64,000 bases of DNA from Paracoccus wurundjeri (lineage in GTDB: Bacteria > Pseudomonadota > Alphaproteobacteria > Rhodobacterales > Rhodobacteraceae), in the NCBI RefSeq assembly GCF_030678915.1, contig NZ_JAUUTZ010000016.1, positions 1 to 64,000 on the forward strand. The letters are read 5' to 3'. The position numbers were made by a program, and so were the translations under genes. Under the pieces are notes generated by a model. The model searched no databases and was not told the DNA's origin. It saw only the letters and a program-made list of their open reading frames with translations. Of the stretch, positions 41,250 to 49,064 are shown in pieces; within the stretch, counting starts at the first letter, position 1; every line of letters starts with the position of its first letter.

Positions 41250-41792
41250 TCACCCACCATATAGGTGGTCCACCATGAAATCGGCGCGTTCCTCAACTCC
41301 TGCCAGGGGCAGCTCAATGAGCTGATAGCCGAGACGGGCGTAGGTTACTGCCATCATCCTGCCGGTTGCTTCAGCTTCTTGCCGATCCTGCTTTCGCTCG
41401 GTGTCTTGCGTGAAGATTGCATCCCAGTAAGGGGCGATGAAAACCCGCCTATTATAGGGATAGTGGCTTGCCGCCGTCTCTATATGTCCTGGAACAGGTA
41501 AGCCGCAGAGCGTTAGATAGCCAATGACATCAGGTATTCCACGATCCATCAGAACCGGGCCATCCAGCGCCCTTGCCTCATGATAGGAACGCAATTCCCA
41601 AACCAGCATGAGCTCGGCATACATCGACCTGTCCGCCCAAGGTAGAAAAGTTCCACCTATCTCGACCTGATCTTTTATAATGGCCCGTCCGGCCTCGGGC
41701 ATGCTCGGGAACCCTCGGCGGGATAGAGCATCGATCAAACTGGTCTTGCCGGAACCGGGGCCACCGGTTATGACAAACATATGGTCACACAT
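41250..41792 (-). CDS. AAA-family predicted ATPase/kinase (AAA_28 type)
   Basis: A 180-residue P-loop protein: MCDHMFVITGGPGSGKTSLI with Walker A GGPGSGKT (about residues 11-18), then FPSMPEAGRAIIKDQ, LMDRGIPDVIGYLTLCGL and NRRVFIAPYWDAIFTQDTER. The overall form is that of small AAA_28/ATP-binding kinases of unknown substrate. The frame is open to 41981 with low-complexity arginine-rich sequence. The ATG at 41792 has GAGGAAGG just upstream and is preferred. Confidence 0.87.
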   Translation of the reverse strand: MCDHMFVITGGPGSGKTSLIDALSRRGFPSMPEAGRAIIKDQVEIGGTFLPWADRSMYAELMLVWELRSYHEARALDGPVLMDRGIPDVIGYLTLCGLPVPGHIETAASHYPYNRRVFIAPYWDAIFTQDTERKQDRQEAEATGRMMAVTYARLGYQLIELPLAGVEERADFMVDHLYGG

Positions 41793-42033
41793 GCGCCTTC
41801 CTCGATTATGTCTATTGGGGAAACGCAGAGGGGCCGGACCCTGGGCCTGATCCGTCATGCCAGTTTGGCGAACCTCGCGGCGATCAAATCGGAATGACCG
41901 GCGGATCGATGCTCTCACCAGTCTCGATCTGCGGTCGACCCTTTGCTGCCGGGCGGGCGAACCCATGCTGCGTGGCCGCATTCCCCAAAGCTGCCAATCG
42001 ACTGTCGATGAAGAAAAATATTAACCAAAATCA

Positions 42034-42059
42034 ATGCCCCACAGGGAGAATCGAACCTC
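42034..42059 (-). other. tRNA 3'-end-like remnant
   Basis: On the minus strand GGAGGTTCGATTCTCCC followed by TGTGGGGCA looks like the T-arm and 3' acceptor strand of a tRNA. The T-stem has a mismatch, no CCA is encoded, and no matching 5' acceptor (CCCCACA) exists within 100 bases. It is therefore not a functional tRNA. It could be a relic of a tRNA-directed integration or chance. Confidence 0.35.
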
Positions 42060-42160
42060 CAATGGCTGGCCTCGGCAACCCTTTATCAGCGTCCTGCACC
42101 TACCTGCTATCATCTCGCGTGATGGTGTCGTAGTAATAGCAAAACTATGCAGGTCAGACA

Positions 42161-42439
42161 ATGCGAACTCATTTTACTGCTCTTCTCGCTCTCATGATCG
42201 CCACCGGATGCACGGTCGGGTCTGGTGCAGTGGTCAAGGGTGCCGGGCCGGACGATCTCCTGAAGCTTCGCGAAGGCCCTGGTCTCAACCATGCGATCAT
42301 AATCGGCCTGCCCGACGGAACGCGCCTCACCCGCCAGAACTGCGTGACGAATAGCGGTAGGGTCTGGTGCAGGGTCTTCCTCACCGACAGGCCTGCTATC
42401 TCGGGTTATGTTTCAGCGGACTATCTCGCTCACCGCTGA
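42161..42439 (+). CDS. Small lipoprotein with bacterial SH3 domain
   Basis: A 92-residue protein with a lipoprotein signal (MRTHFTALLALMIATGCTVG; lipobox ATGC, Cys17) and an SH3b-type domain in the mature part: LLKLREGPGLNHAIIIGLPD, GTRLTRQNC, RVWCRVFL, GYVSADYLAHR. Such domains usually bind cell-wall peptides or proteins. Two further cysteines may form a disulfide. It is isolated, with 368 mostly empty bases upstream (41793-42160) and 326 downstream. Confidence 0.85.
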   Translation: MRTHFTALLALMIATGCTVGSGAVVKGAGPDDLLKLREGPGLNHAIIIGLPDGTRLTRQNCVTNSGRVWCRVFLTDRPAISGYVSADYLAHR

Positions 42440-42765
42440 CAGCGGCATTCGCTGCATGCACAAAATTGATTTTGCACGTACAGCATAATTCGAGAGACCA
42501 GCAAAGCGACGATCCATGACAACATGGCGTATAATTTGCGTGACATACCCTAATCGAACATCCGGATTGGGCGTGCGCTGCAAGAATGTCATTCGAAGCT
42601 TATGACGCAACGCCGCATCCGGCAATGTTACTTATACCACAACGATGGGCTTATGCGCGATTGTAACGTTTTGCGTAGGGACTTCCCTCTGTATTGGGCA
42701 GAGCACCCGCCCTGAAAAACCTGACCCGGATAGCATATTCCCGGCCCGGAAATTCAACGCGCGTC
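42440..42765. other. Non-coding stretch after the SH3 lipoprotein
   Basis: Relatively AT-rich for this window. No ORF with support, terminator or RNA gene was identified. Confidence 0.4.
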
Positions 42766-43668
42766 TCAGGACCGCGCTGGCCGGTGCCGCAGGGCATCGA
42801 GAACCACTTTGAACACGGGAAGGTTCTGTCGTCTGCTAGGATAATAGAGGAAATAGCCGTCGAAATAGGGCGACCAATCATCAAGAAGCAAAATGAGGTC
42901 ACCCGATGCTATATAAGGATCCGCAATGGTGTTCGGGAGGAAGGCCACGCCGAGACCGCTCAGCACGGCATCCACCATGGCATAGGAATTGTTGAAGGTC
43001 AGTTGGCCATCAACGCGGACATTCACCTCCTTCCCGTCCTTCTCGAACTCCCAGGCATAAAGCCCGCCCCGGGTTTCGTGCCGCATGTTGATACAGTCGT
43101 GATCGACCAGATCGCGCGGATGCTTTGGCATATCTCGTGACGGCAGATAGGCGGGCGATGCCACCGCGACCATCCGCCAGTCGGGGCCGATCCGCGCGGC
43201 GATCATGTCCTTCTCGACGCTCTCGCCCAAGCGCACCCCGGCATCGAAGCCATTCTCGACAATATTGCGAAAGCCGCTGTCCAGACTGAACTCGATCCTG
43301 ATATCGGGATGTTCCCGCAGAACGGGCTTCAGCCTGGGCCAGACAACTGTTTGAAACGCGTGATCCGACAGCGTCATGCGGAGCGATCCGGAGGGTTTGT
43401 CACGGAACACCATCAGGGCCGCGATTTCGTCCTCGATCTCGCCCAGGCGCGGCGCGATGGTTGCCAGCAATCGCTCGCCTGCGGGCGTTGGCGAGACGTT
43501 GCGCGTGGTGCGGTTCAGCAGGCGCAGACCGATATTGGTTTCCAGCCGCTTGATGGTGTGGCTCAGCGTGGACTGGGCCACACCGATCCGCGCGGCCGCT
43601 CTGGTGAAGTTGCGCTCTTCCGCGACGATGCGGAACCACATCAGGTCATTGAAATCCGTCCTGGACAT
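42766..43668 (-). CDS. LysR-family transcriptional regulator
   Basis: A 300-residue LysR regulator with the N-terminal winged helix (FNDLMWFRIVAEERNFTRAA, IGVAQSTLSHTIKRLETNIG) and the effector domain (GSLRMTLSDHAFQTVVWPRL through ASPAYLPSRDMPKHPRDL). It is of the subgroup that usually regulates a divergent transporter or reductase gene. It is divergent from the MFS gene at 43780, with a perfect palindrome at 43680-43698 in the 111-base gap. Its ligand is unknown. Confidence 0.94.
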   Translation of the reverse strand: MSRTDFNDLMWFRIVAEERNFTRAAARIGVAQSTLSHTIKRLETNIGLRLLNRTTRNVSPTPAGERLLATIAPRLGEIEDEIAALMVFRDKPSGSLRMTLSDHAFQTVVWPRLKPVLREHPDIRIEFSLDSGFRNIVENGFDAGVRLGESVEKDMIAARIGPDWRMVAVASPAYLPSRDMPKHPRDLVDHDCINMRHETRGGLYAWEFEKDGKEVNVRVDGQLTFNNSYAMVDAVLSGLGVAFLPNTIADPYIASGDLILLLDDWSPYFDGYFLYYPSRRQNLPVFKVVLDALRHRPARS

Positions 43669-43679
43669 ATGGACATCAT

Positions 43680-43698
43680 TAATCGACCAGATCGATTA
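43680..43698. promoter_or_regulatory. Palindromic LysR-type binding site
   Basis: TAATCGA, five-base spacer CCAGA, TCGATTA: a perfect 7-bp inverted repeat containing T-N11-A, the LysR consensus. It starts 12 bases from the LysR start codon and lies 82 bases before the MFS gene, a position fit for autoregulation and activation. Confidence 0.65.
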
Positions 43699-43779
43699 GT
43701 CCATGCCATTTGCGACGGCTAATCACACAGGTGCCTTGCCGCTATCTTCTCGGCAACACAATAGACCAGAGAATGAACG

Positions 43780-44979
43780 ATGAGCGATGCGAGCCTGAGT
43801 CAGTCAGGAAGCCTGCCCCAGGCGGAATGGGGCGCGGTGATGTCCATGGCGCTTTGCGTGGCCATGCTGATTGCCTCGGAATTCATGCCGGTCAGCCTGT
43901 TGACGCCGATGGCCACGGGGCTGGGGGCAAGCGAGGGCCAGACCGGGCAGGCGATTTCCATCAGCGGGTTGTTCGCCGTGGGCGCGAGCCTGCTGATCAC
44001 CACCGCTGCCGGACGCCTGAACCGTAAATCGGTGCTGGTTGGCCTGACCGGGTTGATGCTGCTGTCGCTGGTGATGGTCGCGATGGCTCAGGGTTTCGTG
44101 GTGCTGATGATTGCCCGCGCTATTCTGGGGATCTGCATTGGCGGGTTCTGGGCACTGGCGACCGCCGTCATCATGCGGCTGGTGCCGGAAGGCGCGGTAC
44201 CGCGCGCGCTGTCGCTCATGTATGGCGGGCAGGCAATCGCGGCCGCCTTCGCAGCGCCGCTTGGCAGTTACTTGGGCGATATCATCGGCTGGCGTGGTGT
44301 TTTCTGGGCGCTGACACCCATCGTCGCGATCAACCTGATCTGGCACATGATCGCATTGCCCTCGCTACCCGCGCGCGGTCGCCAAAACCTCGGCACGTTG
44401 ATTGCGGTGATACGCCGCCGCCATTTCGCACGGGGCATCGTCGCAGCGATGCTGTCCTGGGGCGGGGCCTTCACCATGTTCACCTATCTGCGCCCTTATC
44501 TGGAGCAGGTCACCCGGGCAGATATTCCCACGCTGTCGATCCTGCTGCTGGTGCTGGGTTGCGCGGGCTTCGTCGGCACCTGGGCGTCGGGTCGTTTCAT
44601 CGGGGATCATGTCGCGCCCAAACTGAAACTCCCCGCCCTGACCATGGGGACCGTCACGCTTGGACTTGTGTTCACTGGCGCCTCGCCAACCGTTACCGGA
44701 AGTCTGCTGTTCATATGGGGCGCAATGAACACCGTCATGTCAGTCATCTTCATGACCTGGATGTCGCGGAACGTCGATGACGCGCCTGAAGAGGGCGGCA
44801 GCCTGATGGTCGCAGCAATTCAGGCCTCGATCCTGCTGGGCGCGGTCCTCGGCGGGGTGCTTCTGGACGGCTGGTCGATCACCGTGACCTTCGCCGGCAG
44901 CGTCATCCTGTCTGCCACCGCTGTCGTCCTGATCGGTAACGGTCAGCGGATGCTGAAACCCGGCTTGGAGAAACAGTGA
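43780..44979 (+). CDS. MFS transporter (DHA1/AraJ-like exporter)
   Basis: A 399-residue major-facilitator protein with 12 predicted helices. Markers include EFMPVSLLTPMATGLGASEG in the first helix region, the loop 2-3 motif AAGRLNRKSVLVGLTGLMLL, and ARAILGICIGGFWALATAVI typical of DHA1 exporters. It probably exports a small toxic or sugar-like compound; substrate unknown. It is the first gene of a plus-strand unit with the next gene starting directly at its stop. Confidence 0.92.
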   Translation: MSDASLSQSGSLPQAEWGAVMSMALCVAMLIASEFMPVSLLTPMATGLGASEGQTGQAISISGLFAVGASLLITTAAGRLNRKSVLVGLTGLMLLSLVMVAMAQGFVVLMIARAILGICIGGFWALATAVIMRLVPEGAVPRALSLMYGGQAIAAAFAAPLGSYLGDIIGWRGVFWALTPIVAINLIWHMIALPSLPARGRQNLGTLIAVIRRRHFARGIVAAMLSWGGAFTMFTYLRPYLEQVTRADIPTLSILLLVLGCAGFVGTWASGRFIGDHVAPKLKLPALTMGTVTLGLVFTGASPTVTGSLLFIWGAMNTVMSVIFMTWMSRNVDDAPEEGGSLMVAAIQASILLGAVLGGVLLDGWSITVTFAGSVILSATAVVLIGNGQRMLKPGLEKQ

Positions 44980-46095
44980 ATGAAAATGGGAAAAGATATG
45001 GCCAACCACGACAAGACTGACGGGCAGAGAACCGGAATGCGTTTCCGCCGCCGCATGATGCTGAAGATGACCGGCGCCGGTATTGCCGTCTTCGGCATGA
45101 CTTCAACGATTAACATTTCAACAGCAAAGGCTCGGACCATGACACAGGATTGGGACAAGGTTTTCCCCAGGAACGATAAGGTTGATCACGAGAAGGTCAG
45201 CTTCACCAACCGATATGGGATCACACTGGTCGGCGATCTCTATCTGCCAAGGAATCACACCGATCATCGCCTGCCGGCGCTTGCCGTCGGTGGTCCGTTC
45301 GGTGCCGTCAAGGAGCAGTCATCGGGTCTCTATGCACAGACCATGGCCGAGCGCGGCTTCGTCGCGCTGGCTTTCGATCCGTCCTTTACCGGCGAAAGCG
45401 GTGGCGAGCCGCGCAATGTCGCCTCACCCGATATCAATACCGAGGATTTCATGGCGGCGGTGGATTATCTCGGCCTGCACGAAAGCGTTGACCGCGAGCG
45501 GATCGGTATCATCGGCATCTGTGGCTGGGGTGGCATGGCGTTGAATGCGGTCGCGGCGGACAAGCGCGTCAAAGCGGTTGTGGCCAGCACTATGTATGAC
45601 ATGACCCGCGTCATGTCGAAGGGCTATAACGACAGCGTCACCCCCGAGCAGCGCACAAAGACGTTGGAACAACTGAGCCGCCAGCGTTGGGAAGACGCCG
45701 CAAACGGCACCCCTGCCATGCAGCCCGCATATAACGTGGGGCTGGAGCACGACGCGCCGCAGTTCCTGGTGGATTACCACGACTATTACATGACGCCGCG
45801 CGGCTACCATGCGCGGGCAGTCAACTCGGGCAATGCCTGGGCACAGACTACGCCCCTGTCCTTCATGAACATGCCGATCCTCAGCTATATCGCGGAAATC
45901 GCGCCGCGTCCGATCTTGTTCATCCATGGAGAGAATGCCCATTCGCGCTATTTCAGCGAAACCGCCTATGAGGCGGCCGCCGAGCCAAAGGAGCTGATGA
46001 TCATCCCGGGCGCCAATCACACCGATCTCTATGACATGATGGATGTGATCCCCTTCGACCGGATGGAAAGCTTCTTTGGCGATACGCTTGTCTGA
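44980..46095 (+). CDS. Exported alpha/beta hydrolase, dienelactone-hydrolase-like
   Basis: A 371-residue protein with a Tat-like signal (RFRRRMMLKMTGAGIAVFGM near residues 22-41) and a hydrolase domain. The nucleophile elbow is GICGWGGMALNAV with Cys near 182, as in dienelactone hydrolases, rather than Ser. FIHGENAHSRYFSE and PGANHTDLYD likely carry the catalytic Asp/Glu and His. The ATG follows the MFS stop with no gap; internal Met starts are possible. The family is often encoded beside LysR and MFS genes. Substrate unknown. Confidence 0.85.
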   Translation: MKMGKDMANHDKTDGQRTGMRFRRRMMLKMTGAGIAVFGMTSTINISTAKARTMTQDWDKVFPRNDKVDHEKVSFTNRYGITLVGDLYLPRNHTDHRLPALAVGGPFGAVKEQSSGLYAQTMAERGFVALAFDPSFTGESGGEPRNVASPDINTEDFMAAVDYLGLHESVDRERIGIIGICGWGGMALNAVAADKRVKAVVASTMYDMTRVMSKGYNDSVTPEQRTKTLEQLSRQRWEDAANGTPAMQPAYNVGLEHDAPQFLVDYHDYYMTPRGYHARAVNSGNAWAQTTPLSFMNMPILSYIAEIAPRPILFIHGENAHSRYFSETAYEAAAEPKELMIIPGANHTDLYDMMDVIPFDRMESFFGDTLV

Positions 46096-46200
46096 TAGAT
46101 TAGGTCCGCTCCACCCTGGGTTTCCGTGGCTGGGCGGTCCAGACTCCACGAGGATTGTTGGTTGGGCCAAGTCATAGCCCGGCTGATGAGCGACCGGACC

Positions 46201-46488
46201 ATGAGGAACAGACCATCATTGATCACCCCATCGCGCCGTGCTGTTCTGGCAGGCGCCATCGTCACGATCACAGTGCCTCGTTATTTGCACGCAAAGACCG
46301 GAAACGAAACCATGCGCATTCGCTGCACCTTCGCGGATCAGGATTTCACCTGTATCTTGCAGGACACCCCGAGCACGCGCAATTTTATCTCTATGTTGCC
46401 GCTGGACCTGACCATCGAGGATTTCTCGACCAACGAGAAACTGGCCCGTCTTCCGCGTCGGCTAGATGAGGGCGGGTTGGTCGATTAA
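46201..46488 (+). pseudogene. Truncated cyclophilin-like protein with Tat-type signal
   Basis: The 95-residue frame starts with a twin-arginine-type leader (ITPSRRAVLAGAIVTITVPR) followed by MRIRCTFADQDFTCILQDTP and SMLPLDLTIEDFSTNEKLARLPRRLDEGG. This is the first half of a cyclophilin-like fold domain; full members continue with a GxxCYYAPWGNLAIFY-type segment, which is missing. The stop at 46488 cuts the domain, and no continuation was found in other frames. It follows the hydrolase by 105 bases and is probably non-functional. Confidence 0.65.
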
Positions 46489-47344
46489 GCTAATCCCTAA
46501 CCTAGATAGCCTTAATGCGAATGTCGAAAAAAGGCTCGGCACAGCCTTCGTGCGGCATCCTTCCTGGGCGATTGGATTTCGCTAATAGGCACGATCGGCC
46601 CCTTGCTGCCGTTAGCCACGGCATTCAGTCGCTGTAGTGCGGCTAGTGAATGTGGACTTCTATGCAGGTGCTCGCTATTCTACAGAGCCTTGCGTGATTT
46701 TAGAGCCTTGGCTCTTCACGTGGAAGGATTTTTGTACTTCATCATGTTGGAAAATGGATTAATGGGCAGACCTAAACCCTGTTCTTCCGATCTCTGAAAC
46801 CGGATATGAAGCATGTCGGGGCGCAGGACACACCCTGCAGGATTAGCCCTAGATGTGCGATCAGGCTGGTTCGGAAGGTCTGAGGGATGGCCCGCTCAGC
46901 ACCTTCGCTGCAAGGATGACTGCCAGATTCCATAAGCAATATGATTGAGATTTGCCCCCAGGTGCACAAAAACAGTGCCAATCACGAACTTTTCCGGAAT
47001 TTCTGAACAACATCGCCTTTCACGAAACCAATCCAACTTACTGAAATTTAATTGTATTAAAAAATTCACGCAGCCTCCAGAAGGCGCGCCGACATATTTA
47101 TCGCTATCGCAAGCCTATTGAACGAAAAAGGTCGGAAAGTTACAGTTTTCTACATCCAGTCGGCATTAGAGATTTTTGCGAACCGCGACCGGGAATCGCT
47201 GACTAACTTTTTGGGAAACCAATACCGAGCCGACATGAATATGCCGGCATATGTGACAGCTTTGCCCTGTGAATGAGAAAACATAAGCCCCGGTTCTGCG
47301 CCGGGGATCGGAATCGGCTGGTTGAAGGGAGGAAAGAATATCAA
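46489..47344. other. AT-rich non-coding stretch upstream of the XapX genes
   Basis: This 856-base interval is noticeably richer in A and T than its surroundings. No protein is supported on either strand. It contains the octamer GCCGACAT twice (47088-47095, 47229-47236); the second forms an imperfect inverted repeat with ATGCCGGC at 47241-47248. A CCCCGG/CCGGGG hairpin (47288-47306) lies in the presumed leader of the next gene. Confidence 0.5.
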
Positions 47345-47593
47345 ATGCAATATGTATATATAGGCAAAACCGAATTGGTGGCGCTGTTGGTAGGTCTCAC
47401 CACTGGATTTATCTATTCCTGGTTAAGACTGCCAATTCCGGCACCAGGTGTGCTCGGCGGAATTTTCGCGATCATCTTCACATATATAGGCTATCTGATC
47501 GTGCAGAAAATCCGGGGAGAGATTGCTTTCGGCAAGCCTCCCGCAACTGATCGGGGAGCTACCGGAACCGGCGCCGCAGGAGATCAGCAATGA
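47345..47593 (+). CDS. XapX-domain small membrane protein, copy 1
   Basis: An 82-residue protein with two hydrophobic helices: ELVALLVGLTTGFIYSWLRL then PIPAPGVLGGIFAIIFTYIG, the XapX (DUF1427) signature with the PIPAPxxLGGIxAI turn. The C-terminal tail is Gly/Thr-rich. GGAGG lies 12 bases before the ATG at 47345. It overlaps the second XapX gene by four bases. XapX proteins have no established function; position beside amidase-family enzymes suggests an accessory transport role, which is inference. Confidence 0.85.
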   Translation: MQYVYIGKTELVALLVGLTTGFIYSWLRLPIPAPGVLGGIFAIIFTYIGYLIVQKIRGEIAFGKPPATDRGATGTGAAGDQQ

Positions 47594-47784
47594 TGGAAAT
47601 TGCGATTGGCGGCACTGAATTGCAGGCGGCAATGGTCGGACTGGTCACCGGTTTGATTTACACCGCATTACGCGCCCCGATACCCGCCCCGAATGTCCTG
47701 GGAGGGATTTTCGCGATTATCGGTACTTTTGTCGGTCTGGTCGCCGTTGCGGCACTACGCGGGGAACTCAGCCTGCAATTCTAA
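47590..47784 (+). CDS. XapX-domain small membrane protein, copy 2
   Basis: A 64-residue second XapX protein: ELQAAMVGLVTGLIYTALRA, PIPAPNVLGGIFAIIGTFVG, LVAVAALRGELSLQF. It overlaps the preceding copy (ATGATG/TGA junction), so the two are made in a coupled manner and could form a heteromeric membrane unit, by analogy with paired small transporters. The acetamidase-family gene follows 23 bases downstream. Confidence 0.87.
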   Translation: MMEIAIGGTELQAAMVGLVTGLIYTALRAPIPAPNVLGGIFAIIGTFVGLVAVAALRGELSLQF

Positions 47785-47807
47785 TACCAACATGAGGAGG
47801 AAATACC

Positions 47808-48863
47808 ATGAATCAACAAATAATGGTTCAGAAGAATATCGCGAGCCGTATTCACCACATCAAGGCAGGTCTTGATACGGTGCAATGGGGCGCCTTTAAT
47901 GCAAATGCCAAGCCGGTATGTCGTGTCGCCTCGGGCGATATTGTCGAAATCGAATGCCTCTGCCACCATGCCGGCGATGCAGCCGAATTACTGATGGATG
48001 ATGCCATCCGCGAAATCTATGACGGTATTCCCGAAGACACCCGTGCGCCTGGCGTGCATATCATTACCGGTCCCATCTATGTGGAGGGCGCGGAACCGGG
48101 CGACACACTTGAATGCCGCGTGCTTGGAATGAAACCCCGCCTCAAATACGGCGTCAACTTCGCGGGCAGTTGGGGGCTCTTGCATAAGGAGTTCGGTTCG
48201 AAAGAGCATGTCATCATCTACGAAGCCGATATCGATTCCGGAATCGCCAAAGCGGTATTTCAATACGAGTATGACAGCCCGGCACGCGCGATCCCCGGAC
48301 GCTATACAAGGGTCGATCCGTCACAGCGCAAACCGGCGCTGGAAGGTTTTTCGATACCTCTGAGACTGCATTTCGGAACGGCCGGTGTATGTCCGGCGGA
48401 TGATGGCGATATAAGTACAGTGCCGCCGGGTGCACATGGTGGCAATGTGGATAACCGCGAATTCGTTGCCGGAACCAGCATGTTCTATCCGGTTCAACGC
48501 GAAGGCGCGCTTTTCTGGGCGGGCGACACGCATTTCGCGGAAGGCGATGGCGAAGTGAACGGGACGGCAATCGAAGCCCATGTCAATGCCACGATCCAAT
48601 TGATCCTGCACAAGAAACGCCGCAGCCGGAATCCGATCCTTGAAACCCCGGAGCATTGGATCTGCCATGGCTTCGACGAAGATCTAGACGAGGCGGTCCG
48701 CGAGGCCGTTCTGGAAATGATTTCCCTTCTCGAACAGGAATGGAACATTTCCCGAATGGAAGCCTACTCGCTATGCAGCGTTGCCGGAGATTTGCGTGTC
48801 ACGCAGGTCGTTGATGGCGTCAAAGGTGCGCATATCGCGATGCGCCGGGACATCAAAAGGTAA
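47808..48863 (+). CDS. Acetamidase/formamidase-family protein
   Basis: A 351-residue member of the FmdA/AmdA family, which hydrolyses short amides such as formamide or acetamide to the acid and ammonia. Conserved stretches: GLDTVQWGAFNANAKPV, VHIITGPIYVEGAEPGDTLE, TVPPGAHGGNVDNREF, FWAGDTHFAEGDGEVNGTAI and C-terminal LRVTQVVDGVKGAHIAM. A good GAGGAGG-type site precedes the ATG. It is the third gene of the XapX-XapX-amidase unit and is paralogous to the C-terminal domain of the following fusion protein, but clearly diverged from it. Confidence 0.9.
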   Translation: MNQQIMVQKNIASRIHHIKAGLDTVQWGAFNANAKPVCRVASGDIVEIECLCHHAGDAAELLMDDAIREIYDGIPEDTRAPGVHIITGPIYVEGAEPGDTLECRVLGMKPRLKYGVNFAGSWGLLHKEFGSKEHVIIYEADIDSGIAKAVFQYEYDSPARAIPGRYTRVDPSQRKPALEGFSIPLRLHFGTAGVCPADDGDISTVPPGAHGGNVDNREFVAGTSMFYPVQREGALFWAGDTHFAEGDGEVNGTAIEAHVNATIQLILHKKRRSRNPILETPEHWICHGFDEDLDEAVREAVLEMISLLEQEWNISRMEAYSLCSVAGDLRVTQVVDGVKGAHIAMRRDIKR

Positions 48864-49064
48864 AAGCAAATCAGCGTCTGACAAATCCATACCGTATCCG
48901 CCATCGCCTTTCGTGTTCTGCGGTGGCGGAACGGACTGCCCGGAAGCGAAGGCATGTGATAGAACCTGTTTCGGGGGATGATCCTTGCTCCCGGTTTTGT
49001 ACCGTATGATGACGTTGGTTTTGCGGTCATTCATTGTCTTCCGGTTCCGATCGAGGGAGAACAG

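Noticed and set aside
42020..42110. A complete tRNA on the minus strand.
   Set aside because: No 5' acceptor strand or D-arm fits; a 17-base stem-loop with an anticodon-sized loop can be drawn, but it lacks T33 and the rest does not fold.
46783..46793. TCTTCCGATCT, identical to the end of a common sequencing adapter.
   Set aside because: Only 11 bases match, flanking bases differ from the adapter, and the surrounding sequence is continuous; chance is the simplest explanation.
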